Positions 1 to 5,981 of a DNA stretch of 8,513 nt are shown one piece after another. Where the stretch lies: assembly GCA_964548855.1 (NCBI GenBank), contig CAZJSR010000035.1, forward strand, positions 1 to 8,513, in the 5' to 3' direction. Both the position numbers and the translations under genes were made by a program. The notes beneath the pieces were generated by a model. It worked only from the letters and a program-made list of their open reading frames with translations, searched no databases and was not told where the DNA came from. The stretch is from UBA3206 sp964548855 (GTDB taxonomy: Bacteria > Bacillota_I > Bacilli_A > Acholeplasmatales > Anaeroplasmataceae). Positions within the stretch are counted from its first letter, which is position 1; every line of letters starts with the position of its first letter.

Positions 1-52
1 ACCTCAGCCTTCCAAGCTGACTACGAGGGTTCGATTCCCTTCACCCGCTCCA
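1..52 (+). tRNA. tRNA-Gly (UCC), 5' part cut by window edge
   Basis: This is the 3' 52 nt of a glycine tRNA, identical to the complete copy at 95-168. It holds the anticodon arm (stem TCAGC/GCTGA, loop CTTCCAA, anticodon TCC), the T arm with TTCGATT loop, the 3' acceptor strand CACCCGC, discriminator T and an encoded CCA (50-52). The first 22 nt lie before the window. The UCC anticodon reads GGA, and GGG by wobble, which suits this AT-rich genome. Confidence 0.95.
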
Positions 53-94
53 TTATTCCAAATTATATATTAGAATTTGCTGTTTAATATACAT

Positions 95-168
95 GCGGGT
101 GTAGTTTAATGGTAGAACCTCAGCCTTCCAAGCTGACTACGAGGGTTCGATTCCCTTCACCCGCTCCA
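95..168 (+). tRNA. tRNA-Gly (UCC)
   Basis: A complete 74-nt tRNA gene including encoded CCA. The acceptor stem GCGGGTG/CACCCGC pairs fully, with discriminator U73, usual for bacterial tRNA-Gly. The D arm is GTTT/GAAC around AATGGTA. The anticodon stem TCAGC/GCTGA encloses CTTCCAA (anticodon UCC). The T arm is GAGGG/CCCTT with loop TTCGATT. It follows an identical copy after a 42-nt spacer, so the two are probably cotranscribed and cleaved apart. A terminator begins 12 nt after the CCA, so this is the last tRNA of the array. The array may extend leftwards beyond the window. Confidence 0.98.
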
Positions 169-180
169 TTAAAGAAACTT

Positions 181-207
181 AAATGATACAGCTTGTATCA
201 TTTTTTT
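181..207 (+). terminator. Rho-independent terminator of the tRNA-Gly array
   Basis: A perfect 10-bp stem AAATGATACA (181-190) / TGTATCATTT (194-203) closes a 3-nt loop GCT. An unbroken T run covers 201-207. It starts 12 nt after the CCA of the second tRNA-Gly. Confidence 0.9.
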
Positions 208-441
208 ATTATCACTTTTAGTTAATAAAATTTATTAATTAATATTTATTTAATTTATGTGATGTATAATTGTAAAAAATCAAAAGTATATTTTTAGAAT
301 TATTAACTACATTAATAACATCAAGTTTATGATTTATTTTAATCCAAACAAGTCACAATAAAATAGTATATAATCTATCTATATTATTTATTAACAATCG
401 TTTATCTTCCATATTTTTTCCTTATAATTGGACTATAAAGA
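208..441. other. AT-rich gap between two convergent terminators
   Basis: This non-coding stretch lies between the tRNA terminator (+) and the terminator of the apt-trmL operon (-). Apart from the decayed DUF3781-like remnant on the minus strand, I see no gene, RNA or operator. A TATTTTTAGA string at 289-298 resembles the apt/spoVB direct repeat but is probably chance in such AT-rich DNA. Confidence 0.6.
239..412 (-). pseudogene. Decayed DUF3781-like small gene with in-frame UGA
   Basis: On the minus strand an ATG (410-412) sits 6 nt after an AAGGA ribosome site and opens a frame to a TAA at 239-241, broken by one TGA (353-355) after 19 codons. Joined across the stop, the 57 codons read much like the N-terminal half of DUF3781, a small Bacillota family of about 80 residues. 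The segments are NNIDRLYTILL, stop, LVWIKINHKLD and VINVVNNSKNILL. Against the consensus I recall (NIDKLHTTELGVxRIKxNLxLDTDDVVxWCKxKIL) they align without gaps. UGA falls on the conserved Gly, Trp replaces Arg, and Asn-Ser replaces Trp-Cys. The conserved C-terminal half is not recognisable in any frame. No function is assigned. The family match is from memory and from a short stretch. Confidence 0.55.
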
Positions 442-474
442 AAAAGAGTAACACAAAAATTTTGTTACTCTTTT
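441..474 (-). terminator. Terminator of the apt-relA-dtd-LRAT-rimO-trmL operon
   Basis: A perfect 12-bp stem AAAAGAGTAACA (442-453) / TGTTACTCTTTT (463-474) encloses a 9-nt loop. Read on the minus strand, the second arm runs into a U tract (complement of 441-445) just 7 nt after the trmL stop. The A-rich and T-rich flanks make it potentially bidirectional, so it may also block read-through coming from the tRNA side. Confidence 0.88.
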
Positions 475-480
475 ATCATT

Positions 481-1008
481 TTATTTATTAAAATTGTCAA
501 TAAAAAATTCACCTTTATATTTATCTGGTTCATGACATAATAAACCATTAAAATTATCACTTTGACAAGCTTCATATAAAACAATCGCAACACAATTACT
601 TAAATTTAAACTTCTTACATTATCAGTTGTAGGTATTCTATAACAATTATCAATGTTATCATGTAAAATATCATAAGGAATACCTGTTGATTCGCGACCA
701 AACATAAAATATATAGGTCCATCATTTTTAGAAATATCTATATCTTTTGGTGTTTTATGTCCATATCTTGTCAAATAGTAGATAGGTCCTTTATTTTTAC
801 TTAAAAAATCTTCAAGATTTTCATATACACACCAATCAAGATCTTTTAAATAATCAAGAGAACTTCTTTTCATATATTTATCTTCTAGACTAAAACCTAG
901 CGGCTTAATTAAATGTAGTTTGGCATTAAAGCCAACACAACTTCTCATTATATTTCCTGTATTTTGAGGGATTTCTGGTTGAAATAGAACAATATTAATT
1001 TTCTTCAT
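481..1008 (-). CDS. trmL: tRNA (cytidine/uridine-34 2'-O)-methyltransferase TrmL
   Basis: SPOUT-class enzyme of 175 aa that, in the known family, transfers a methyl group from S-adenosylmethionine to the 2'-O of the wobble nucleotide 34 of tRNA-Leu isoacceptors, as a homodimer in the cytosol. The trefoil-knot motifs are intact: motif 1 PEIPQNTGNIMRSC (residues 11-24), motif 2 FGRESTGIP (103-111) and motif 3 RSLNLSNCVAIVLYEA (132-147). Length is close to the usual 150-165 aa. A longer frame opens at 1041, but ATG 1006-1008 has an AGGTGA site (1014-1019) 5 nt away and begins with the family-typical KKINIVLFQPEIPQNTG. The gene overlaps the rimO 3' end by 14 nt, so its ribosome site lies inside rimO and translation is probably coupled. 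It is the last gene of the operon, 7 nt before the terminator. Confidence 0.93.
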   Translation of the reverse strand: MKKINIVLFQPEIPQNTGNIMRSCVGFNAKLHLIKPLGFSLEDKYMKRSSLDYLKDLDWCVYENLEDFLSKNKGPIYYLTRYGHKTPKDIDISKNDGPIYFMFGRESTGIPYDILHDNIDNCYRIPTTDNVRSLNLSNCVAIVLYEACQSDNFNGLLCHEPDKYKGEFFIDNFNK

Positions 1009-2302
1009 ATTGTTCACCTGTAAGTGTATATGCATCTGCATCTAATATTTTCACTTTTATAACATCACCTGGTTTTAATTCATCATGTGCAGCAACATAA
1101 ATAGCTCCATCAATGTCATCTGGTGCAAAACCATAATTTCTACCTACATACATATAATTTTCACTATCATAATCCTCAATTAATACTTCCTCAATATTAC
1201 CTATTTTCTCTCTGTTTAATTGAGTTGAAATATAGTACTGTGAATCCATAACCATATTATAACGTCTATTTTTTTCATCTTCTGTAATTTCATTTGGATA
1301 TTTACATGCAGGAGTATTTTCTTCTAATGAAAAAGTAAAACATCCAAGTCTATCAAATTTAATTTCTTTTATAAATTCAACCATACTTTCTACATCTTCT
1401 TTTGTTTCATATGGGAAACCAACCATTACAGTTGTTCTTAAGATTGCATGAGGAATTTCTTCTTTTATATATTTAAATAAGTCAATTAAATATTCACGAT
1501 TTCCTCTCCTTAACATCGCTTTTAAAATCTTATCTTCACTATGTTGAATAGGAATATCAAAATAAGGCATTATTTTAGGATTAAATTTTATAAATTGGAT
1601 TAATTCTTTTGTAACAATCTCTGGATATAAATAAAATAATCTTATTTTAAAATTACCTTCAATTTTTACTAATTCTTTTAATAAATCTAAAAGAGAATCT
1701 TTTTTATATAAATCATAACCATATCTTGTTGTGTCTTGTGAAATTATATTAATTTCTTTAACATTAGATAAAACATGCATTTTAACTTCAGAAACAATAT
1801 CTTCGATAGATCTTGAATGAAGTCTTCCTCTAATTAAAGGAATAGCGCAAAAAGCACATCTATTTAGACAACCATCAGATATTCTTACATATCTCAAATA
1901 ATCAGGAGATGCATAAATTCTATCTAAAAAATCCGGCTTGTAATAGAAATTATCTAAATCGAATAAATCAGAAATTATATCTGAAATATTATCATATTCA
2001 TCAATATTAATGAATCTATCAACTTCAGGAAGTTCTAAAATAAGTTCGGATTTATATCTTTGTGGTAAACATCCACATACAACAAGTTTAGTATATTCTT
2101 CCTTATAAGAAGCTAAATCTAAAATTGTATTTATTGCTTCTTCACGTGCACTTTCAATAAAAGCACAAGTGTTAATTATTATTAAATTGACATTTTCTGG
2201 GTATATTGCAGGTTCAAATCCAAGTTTTCTTAAAACACCTAAAATCATTTCAGAATCAACTTGATTTTTACTGCATCCCAAACTTTGCATATATACTTTC
2301 AT
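995..2302 (-). CDS. rimO: Ribosomal protein S12 methylthiotransferase RimO
   Basis: Radical-SAM methylthiotransferase (435 aa) that adds a methylthio group to the beta carbon of a conserved aspartate of ribosomal protein S12. The N-terminal UPF0004 domain holds the auxiliary 4Fe-4S cysteines C10 (SLGCSKNQVDSE), C46 (NTCAF) and C78 (CGCLPQRY). The radical-SAM core carries CLNRCAFC with C145, C149 and C152. A C-terminal TRAM domain covers about 367-434. The SLGCSKNQVDSE start, the GCLNRCAFCAIPLIRG context and GRNYGFAPDDIDGAIYV in TRAM favour RimO over the tRNA enzymes MiaB and MtaB. Length is normal. ATG 2300-2302 follows a GAGGAAT site, and 13 nt separate it from the LRAT gene stop. Placement beside trmL, dtd and relA fits a translation-centred operon. 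Confidence 0.93.
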   Translation of the reverse strand: MKVYMQSLGCSKNQVDSEMILGVLRKLGFEPAIYPENVNLIIINTCAFIESAREEAINTILDLASYKEEYTKLVVCGCLPQRYKSELILELPEVDRFINIDEYDNISDIISDLFDLDNFYYKPDFLDRIYASPDYLRYVRISDGCLNRCAFCAIPLIRGRLHSRSIEDIVSEVKMHVLSNVKEINIISQDTTRYGYDLYKKDSLLDLLKELVKIEGNFKIRLFYLYPEIVTKELIQFIKFNPKIMPYFDIPIQHSEDKILKAMLRRGNREYLIDLFKYIKEEIPHAILRTTVMVGFPYETKEDVESMVEFIKEIKFDRLGCFTFSLEENTPACKYPNEITEDEKNRRYNMVMDSQYYISTQLNREKIGNIEEVLIEDYDSENYMYVGRNYGFAPDDIDGAIYVAAHDELKPGDVIKVKILDADAYTLTGEQYEEN

Positions 2303-2315
2303 ATAGAATTCCTCA

Positions 2316-2717
2316 CTATCTAAATAGAGATCCTAAAAGTGACATAATATTATCTACTTGTTCACTTTTTCTTTCACCGAATACACATTCATTTGCAAAA
2401 TGTTCACAATTGTTATTAATTATATCATAACCTTTTATTCCAAGTTTAGATTTTGCATATAATACTATTTCGTCAGGCGTTCTCTTTTTTTCAATTTCTT
2501 CTTTAGTATATTCACGTACTAATAAAGTTCCGTCTTTTAAAAAATTATTAAGTGATGTTTCGCAAATAGAAGCACTATTGGGATCTGTTTCATGTCCAGG
2601 AATTAATGACGCGAATTGAATGACACAATCATCCGAAACATAAATACCATGATGTGAATAAAGACCTCTATCTACTTTAATATGATCACCATAAATTGGT
2701 TTTTTTTCTTTCCACAT
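2316..2717 (-). CDS. LRAT-domain (NlpC/P60-like) protein, unknown role
   Basis: A 133-aa protein with the lecithin:retinol acyltransferase fold, a circularly permuted NlpC/P60 papain-like domain. Family members known biochemically are thiol phospholipid acyltransferases/phospholipases; bacterial members are mostly uncharacterised. Visible motifs are PIYGDHIKVDRGLYSHHGIYV (residues 7-27, catalytic His in the SHHGIY block) and NNNCEHFANE (101-110, nucleophile Cys104). The position of the second family histidine, usually VIHF, reads VIQF here (Gln34). There is no signal peptide or clear membrane segment, only a mildly hydrophobic MSLLGSLF at the C-terminus. ATG 2715-2717 is preferred because AGAGGTG (2724-2730) lies 6 nt upstream; the longer start at 2747 has no ribosome site. 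The gene sits 16 nt after dtd and 13 nt before rimO, so it is cotranscribed with them. Confidence 0.85.
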   Translation of the reverse strand: MWKEKKPIYGDHIKVDRGLYSHHGIYVSDDCVIQFASLIPGHETDPNSASICETSLNNFLKDGTLLVREYTKEEIEKKRTPDEIVLYAKSKLGIKGYDIINNNCEHFANECVFGERKSEQVDNIMSLLGSLFR

Positions 2718-2723
2718 TAAAAA

Positions 2724-2730
2724 CACCTCT
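2724..2730 (-). promoter_or_regulatory. Ribosome binding site fixing the LRAT-gene start
   Basis: AGAGGTG on the minus strand, 6 nt before ATG 2715-2717. It supports the 133-aa start over the in-frame ATG at 2747, which overlaps the dtd 3' end and has no site. Confidence 0.8.
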
Positions 2731-2733
2731 ATT

Positions 2734-3180
2734 TTATAATTTGTCACTATCTATAATTATAGTTACTGGTCCATCATTTAAGAAATTCACTTTCATATCA
2801 GCACCAAAAATTCCACATTCAACTTCTATTTCGTAACTTCTTAGAATTTCATTAAACTTATCATATAATAATGAAGCATTATCTGGTTTCATTGCTGATG
2901 TAAATGAAGGACGGTTTCCGTGCTTGCAATCAGCATACAAAGTAAATTGACTAATTGATAGAATTGAACCACCAATATCTTTTAATGATTTATTCATTTT
3001 CCCATTTTCGTCTTCAAAAATTCTAAGTCCTGAAACTTTCTTAGCTATTTTTTCTATAATATTTAGATTATCTTCTTCTTTAAATCCAACTAGTAATAAA
3101 AAACCATTATCACATTTTCCAGTTAGATTACCCTCAACATAACATGTTGCGTTTTTACATCTTTGTACTACTACAATCAT
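2734..3180 (-). CDS. dtd: D-aminoacyl-tRNA deacylase Dtd
   Basis: A 148-aa cytosolic homodimeric enzyme that hydrolyses D-amino acids (and glycine mischarged on tRNA-Ala) from tRNA, keeping D-residues out of proteins. Both family signatures are intact: SQFT at residues 77-80 (with catalytic-region Thr80) and NDGPVT at 135-140, whose Gly137-cis-Pro138 forms the chiral-selectivity loop. The GIFGADMKV stretch and overall length are typical. Start ATG 3178-3180 overlaps the relA TGA in an ATGA junction, with AAAGGG upstream inside relA, so translation is probably coupled to relA. The relA-dtd pairing is widespread in Bacillota. Confidence 0.96.
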   Translation of the reverse strand: MIVVVQRCKNATCYVEGNLTGKCDNGFLLLVGFKEEDNLNIIEKIAKKVSGLRIFEDENGKMNKSLKDIGGSILSISQFTLYADCKHGNRPSFTSAMKPDNASLLYDKFNEILRSYEIEVECGIFGADMKVNFLNDGPVTIIIDSDKL

Positions 3181-5348
3181 TGATTATCCCTTTCAATATT
3201 TATAACTGATGTTATTTTTTTTAAATTTATAATAAATTTATCAAGCTCTAAGGTATTTAATGTTAGTAATTTTAATTTAACTAACGTAGTTAAATTTTCA
3301 TCATTTACAGCATTAATACTTGATATACTCATTTTATTTGCACTAACAGCATTAATAATGTCCGCAAGTAATGATGGACTTTGTTGAGCTGTAATTTTAA
3401 TATAGGCAACGTATTTTCTTTGAATATTAGTAGCCCATTTTAATTCAAGTAATCTTTTTTTATCTAATGATTCAAGATTTTTACAACCTTCTCTATGTAC
3501 AGCAATTCCTTTTCCCTTTGAAATATATCCATAAATTTTGTCGCCAGGAATTGGACCACAACAATTTCCAAGTTTTATTAAAGGGTTTGATAGACCTTCA
3601 ACAATAACACCCGTATCAGAATTTGTAACAATAATTTTATTACTCTTTTCTATTTGTTTTTGTAAAGCATCTTCTTCCTTATTTACTTGTCCTACAATTT
3701 TATTACAAACTGTTTTACTACTTAATAATCCTTTACCTATTTCTAGATATAAATCTTCTGTTGTAGATAGATTATTTTTGCTAAAATTTTCTTTAACAAA
3801 ACGGTCCGTGATTTCTAAATTAATTTGTCTAATAGATAATTCTCTTTCTAAATTATCTTTACCTTGAGAAATTAAAATATCCTTATTTTGTTTGTTTAAG
3901 AACGCTTTTATTTTATGTTTAGCATTAGTTGTTTTAACAATATTAAGCCAATCTTCAGAAGGACCATAAGATGTTTTTGATGTTCTTATATTTACAATAT
4001 CACCATTTTTAAGTTCATAAGATAGCGGTACAATTCTTCCATTTACTGTTGCACCTACTGTTGTATTCCCTAAATTAGTATGAATACGATATGCAAAATC
4101 TAATGGTGTTGAACCATTTACTAAATCTATTACTTCACCATTAGGAGTATACACATAAATACTTTTATCTAAAAAATCTCCTCTAACCGATTCAACAAAT
4201 TCACTTTCGTCTTGGCTTTCTTCTGAATAACTTAATAATTCACCATACCACTTAAGTTTTTGAGCAATTTCAAATTGCTCTTTATCTTTAGAATAAACTG
4301 CATTTTCTTTATATGCCCAGTGAGCCGCAACTCCTAGTTCAGCAATTTCATCCATTTCATGAGTTCTAATTTGAACCTCAACTGGTTGTCCGTTTTTTCC
4401 AATAATGGTAGTATGTAATGATTGATACATATTAGCTTTAGGAACTGCAATGTAATCCTTAATTCTTGTAGGAATAGGAGTGTAATGAGAATGTATTATT
4501 CCTAAACATTGATAACATTCTCCTACTTCATTAACAATTAAACGAATTGCATATACGTCATATATATCTTCAAAACGTTTGTTTTGATTAATCATTTTTT
4601 TATATATACTATAAATTCCTTTAATTCTACCTTTTATACTAAAATCAGATAAATTAGGTGCATCTTTCTTTAGATAATCGCTTATTTCATTAATCATAAC
4701 ACCTACAATATCATTTTGATTATTTTCTTTATTTTTAATTAAAGAATTAATTTTAAAATACATATCAGGATCTAAGTATCTTAAACTTCTATCTTCAAGT
4801 TCAGCTTTTATAGTAAACATACCTAGTCTATGAGCAAGAGGTGCATATATTTCTAATGTTTCTCTTGAAATTCTAATTTGACTTTCAGGTTTCATAAATT
4901 CCATTGTTCTCATATTATGAAGTCTATCTGCTAATTTAACTATAATAACTCTTATATCTTTACTCATCGCCAGTAGCATTTTTTGATGAGTTGCAACTTG
5001 TTTTTTTTCAAGCGATGCAAATACAAGTTGACTAACCTTAGTTACACCATCAACAATAGATGCAACATCAGGATTATACATACTAGCTATATCTTCAAGC
5101 GTAGTATCAGTGTCTTCTACAAGATCATGAAGTAGGCCTGCAGTTAGCGTGTTAGGTCCTACATGAAGTTGTGCTAAAATCATTGTAACAGCAAGAGGAT
5201 GAATAATATATGCCTCTCCACTTTTACGAAATTGGTTTTGATGTTTTAAAGAAGCAAATTCATATGCCTTTTTAATTAAATCTAAATCAGATTGTTTATG
5301 AATATAAGTATTAATTTGTTCAAATACTTCTAAAAAAGTAATAGACAT
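3177..5348 (-). CDS. relA: Bifunctional (p)ppGpp synthetase/hydrolase (Rel/RSH)
   Basis: Long RSH enzyme (723 aa) that makes (p)ppGpp from ATP and GDP/GTP on starved ribosomes and degrades it otherwise. Numbered from ATG 5348, the HD hydrolase looks active: RKSGE 41-45, His50, HDLVEDT 74-80 and ADRLHNMRT 140-148. The synthetase domain has GRIKGIYSIYKK, RFEDIYDVYAIRL and RIKDYIAVPKANMYQSLHTT. Its RIKD (295-298) is the RXKD form of bifunctional enzymes rather than the EXDD of E. coli RelA. TGS follows at about 394-455, then a zinc-finger-like region (NCCGPIPGD, Cys596/597, His618, Cys622) and a C-terminal ACT domain from about 646. A frame opens at GTG 5357, but AAAGGGTGAT (5353-5362) lies 4 nt before ATG 5346-5348, so that ATG is chosen. 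The gene sits 21 nt after apt and overlaps dtd by 4 nt. Confidence 0.97.
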   Translation of the reverse strand: MSITFLEVFEQINTYIHKQSDLDLIKKAYEFASLKHQNQFRKSGEAYIIHPLAVTMILAQLHVGPNTLTAGLLHDLVEDTDTTLEDIASMYNPDVASIVDGVTKVSQLVFASLEKKQVATHQKMLLAMSKDIRVIIVKLADRLHNMRTMEFMKPESQIRISRETLEIYAPLAHRLGMFTIKAELEDRSLRYLDPDMYFKINSLIKNKENNQNDIVGVMINEISDYLKKDAPNLSDFSIKGRIKGIYSIYKKMINQNKRFEDIYDVYAIRLIVNEVGECYQCLGIIHSHYTPIPTRIKDYIAVPKANMYQSLHTTIIGKNGQPVEVQIRTHEMDEIAELGVAAHWAYKENAVYSKDKEQFEIAQKLKWYGELLSYSEESQDESEFVESVRGDFLDKSIYVYTPNGEVIDLVNGSTPLDFAYRIHTNLGNTTVGATVNGRIVPLSYELKNGDIVNIRTSKTSYGPSEDWLNIVKTTNAKHKIKAFLNKQNKDILISQGKDNLERELSIRQINLEITDRFVKENFSKNNLSTTEDLYLEIGKGLLSSKTVCNKIVGQVNKEEDALQKQIEKSNKIIVTNSDTGVIVEGLSNPLIKLGNCCGPIPGDKIYGYISKGKGIAVHREGCKNLESLDKKRLLELKWATNIQRKYVAYIKITAQQSPSLLADIINAVSANKMSISSINAVNDENLTTLVKLKLLTLNTLELDKFIINLKKITSVINIERDNQ

Positions 5349-5352
5349 ATAA

Positions 5353-5362
5353 ATCACCCTTT
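5353..5362 (-). promoter_or_regulatory. Ribosome binding site fixing the relA start
   Basis: AAAGGGTGAT on the minus strand, ending 4 nt before ATG 5346-5348. The alternative GTG at 5355-5357 lies inside this site, so it is unlikely to be the start. Confidence 0.85.
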
Positions 5363-5369
5363 CAATTAA

Positions 5370-5888
5370 TTATTCAACATCACACACAAGAGAATAAACA
5401 TCATACCCACTTAATGTTTCTCTTCCACCTAAACCTAAAAGTTCAATAACACATGCAAAACCTACTACTTTACCTCCAAGTTCTTCAACTAATTTAGCTG
5501 CAGCACTTAGTGTTCCACCAGTCGCAAGTAAATCATCTATAATTAATACTTTTTGATTTGGCTTAATTGCATCTTTATGCATTGATAAAATATTTTCACC
5601 ATATTCTAATTGATAACTTTTTGAAATTGTTTCTCGTGGTAACTTACCTGGTTTACGTACAGGCACAAATCCTATATTTAAATCAACTGCAACAGGACAT
5701 CCAAATAAAAATCCACGTGCATCTGGTGAAACAATGACATCAGCACCTAATTTAATAGCATATTCCTTTAATTTTTCAATTGTGTATTTATAAGCTTCTG
5801 GGGCTTGTAGTAATGTTGTAATATCTTTAAAAACAATTCCTTTTTTAGGAAAATCAGGAACTGATGCAATATATTTTAATAAATCCAT
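5370..5888 (-). CDS. apt: Adenine phosphoribosyltransferase
   Basis: Cytosolic purine-salvage enzyme of 172 aa that joins adenine to PRPP, giving AMP and pyrophosphate. The PRPP-binding motif VLIIDDLLATGGT (114-126) is intact. PDARGFLFG (55-63) and PVRKPGKLPRET (76-87) match the conserved core of the family, and length is standard (about 170 aa). ATG 5886-5888 follows a strong GGAGG site (5898-5902) by 9 nt. It is the first gene of the operon: a TATAAT lies just upstream, and relA starts 21 nt after its stop. The apt-relA-dtd order is conserved in Bacillota and ties adenine salvage to purine-nucleotide alarmone control. Confidence 0.97.
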   Translation of the reverse strand: MDLLKYIASVPDFPKKGIVFKDITTLLQAPEAYKYTIEKLKEYAIKLGADVIVSPDARGFLFGCPVAVDLNIGFVPVRKPGKLPRETISKSYQLEYGENILSMHKDAIKPNQKVLIIDDLLATGGTLSAAAKLVEELGGKVVGFACVIELLGLGGRETLSGYDVYSLVCDVE

Positions 5889-5912
5889 AATTTAATTCCT
5901 CCATATAGATTA

Positions 5913-5918
5913 ATTATA
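5913..5918 (-). promoter_or_regulatory. -10 box of the apt operon promoter
   Basis: A perfect TATAAT on the minus strand predicts initiation near 5906, giving a leader of about 18 nt that still contains GGAGG. No good -35 (TTGACA) lies 16-18 nt upstream; the region 5936-5941 is a poor match. Activator help or a weak promoter is possible. Confidence 0.5.
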
Positions 5919-5921
5919 TCA

Positions 5922-5952
5922 TATTTTTAGATAATAAGGCTATTTTTAGATA
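5922..5952. repeat. 12-bp direct repeat between apt and spoVB
   Basis: TATTTTTAGATA occurs at 5922-5933 and again at 5941-5952, a 19-bp offset. Both copies lie in the 93-bp region between divergent start codons and between the two TATAAT boxes (5913-5918 minus, 5961-5966 plus). They cover the spacer/-35 zones of both presumed promoters. They could be paired operator half-sites, but at this AT content chance cannot be excluded. Confidence 0.5.
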
Positions 5953-5960
5953 TTATTTCA

Positions 5961-5966
5961 TATAAT
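5961..5966 (+). promoter_or_regulatory. Candidate -10 box upstream of spoVB
   Basis: A perfect TATAAT on the plus strand, with no recognisable -35 at 5938-5943. It would start transcription near 5973, within the GGTGAT ribosome site or exactly at an in-frame GTG. If used, it therefore implies a near-leaderless mRNA. TATTAT at 5951-5956 would give a slightly longer leader. Confidence 0.35.
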
Positions 5967-5971
5967 TTATT

Positions 5972-5977
5972 GGTGAT
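5972..5977 (+). promoter_or_regulatory. Ribosome binding site supporting the TTG start of spoVB
   Basis: GGTGAT, complementary to the 16S 3' end, ends 4 nt before TTG 5982-5984. The same GGTGAT-4 nt-start arrangement is seen at relA and at the DUF421 gene in this window. Confidence 0.6.
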
Positions 5978-5981
5978 TTTT

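Noticed and set aside
289..298. Third copy of the apt/spoVB repeat (TATTTTTAGA)
   Set aside because: Only 10 of 12 bases match, it is not in a promoter context, and such a string is expected by chance about this often in AT-rich DNA.
353..355. UGA at a conserved Gly position as a sign of a recoded genome (UGA = Gly or Trp)
   Set aside because: relA ends in UGA exactly at its dtd overlap and the DUF421 gene also ends in UGA at the family-typical length, while Trp is encoded by UGG. One nonsense mutation in a decaying gene explains the site.
2206..2430. Plus-strand open frame of 74 codons
   Set aside because: It runs antisense across the rimO/LRAT-gene junction, has no ribosome site and no recognisable protein features; both opposing genes are well supported.
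3538..3867. Plus-strand open frame of 109 codons
   Set aside because: It is antisense to the relA zinc-finger region and is a by-product of relA codon composition, without a ribosome site.
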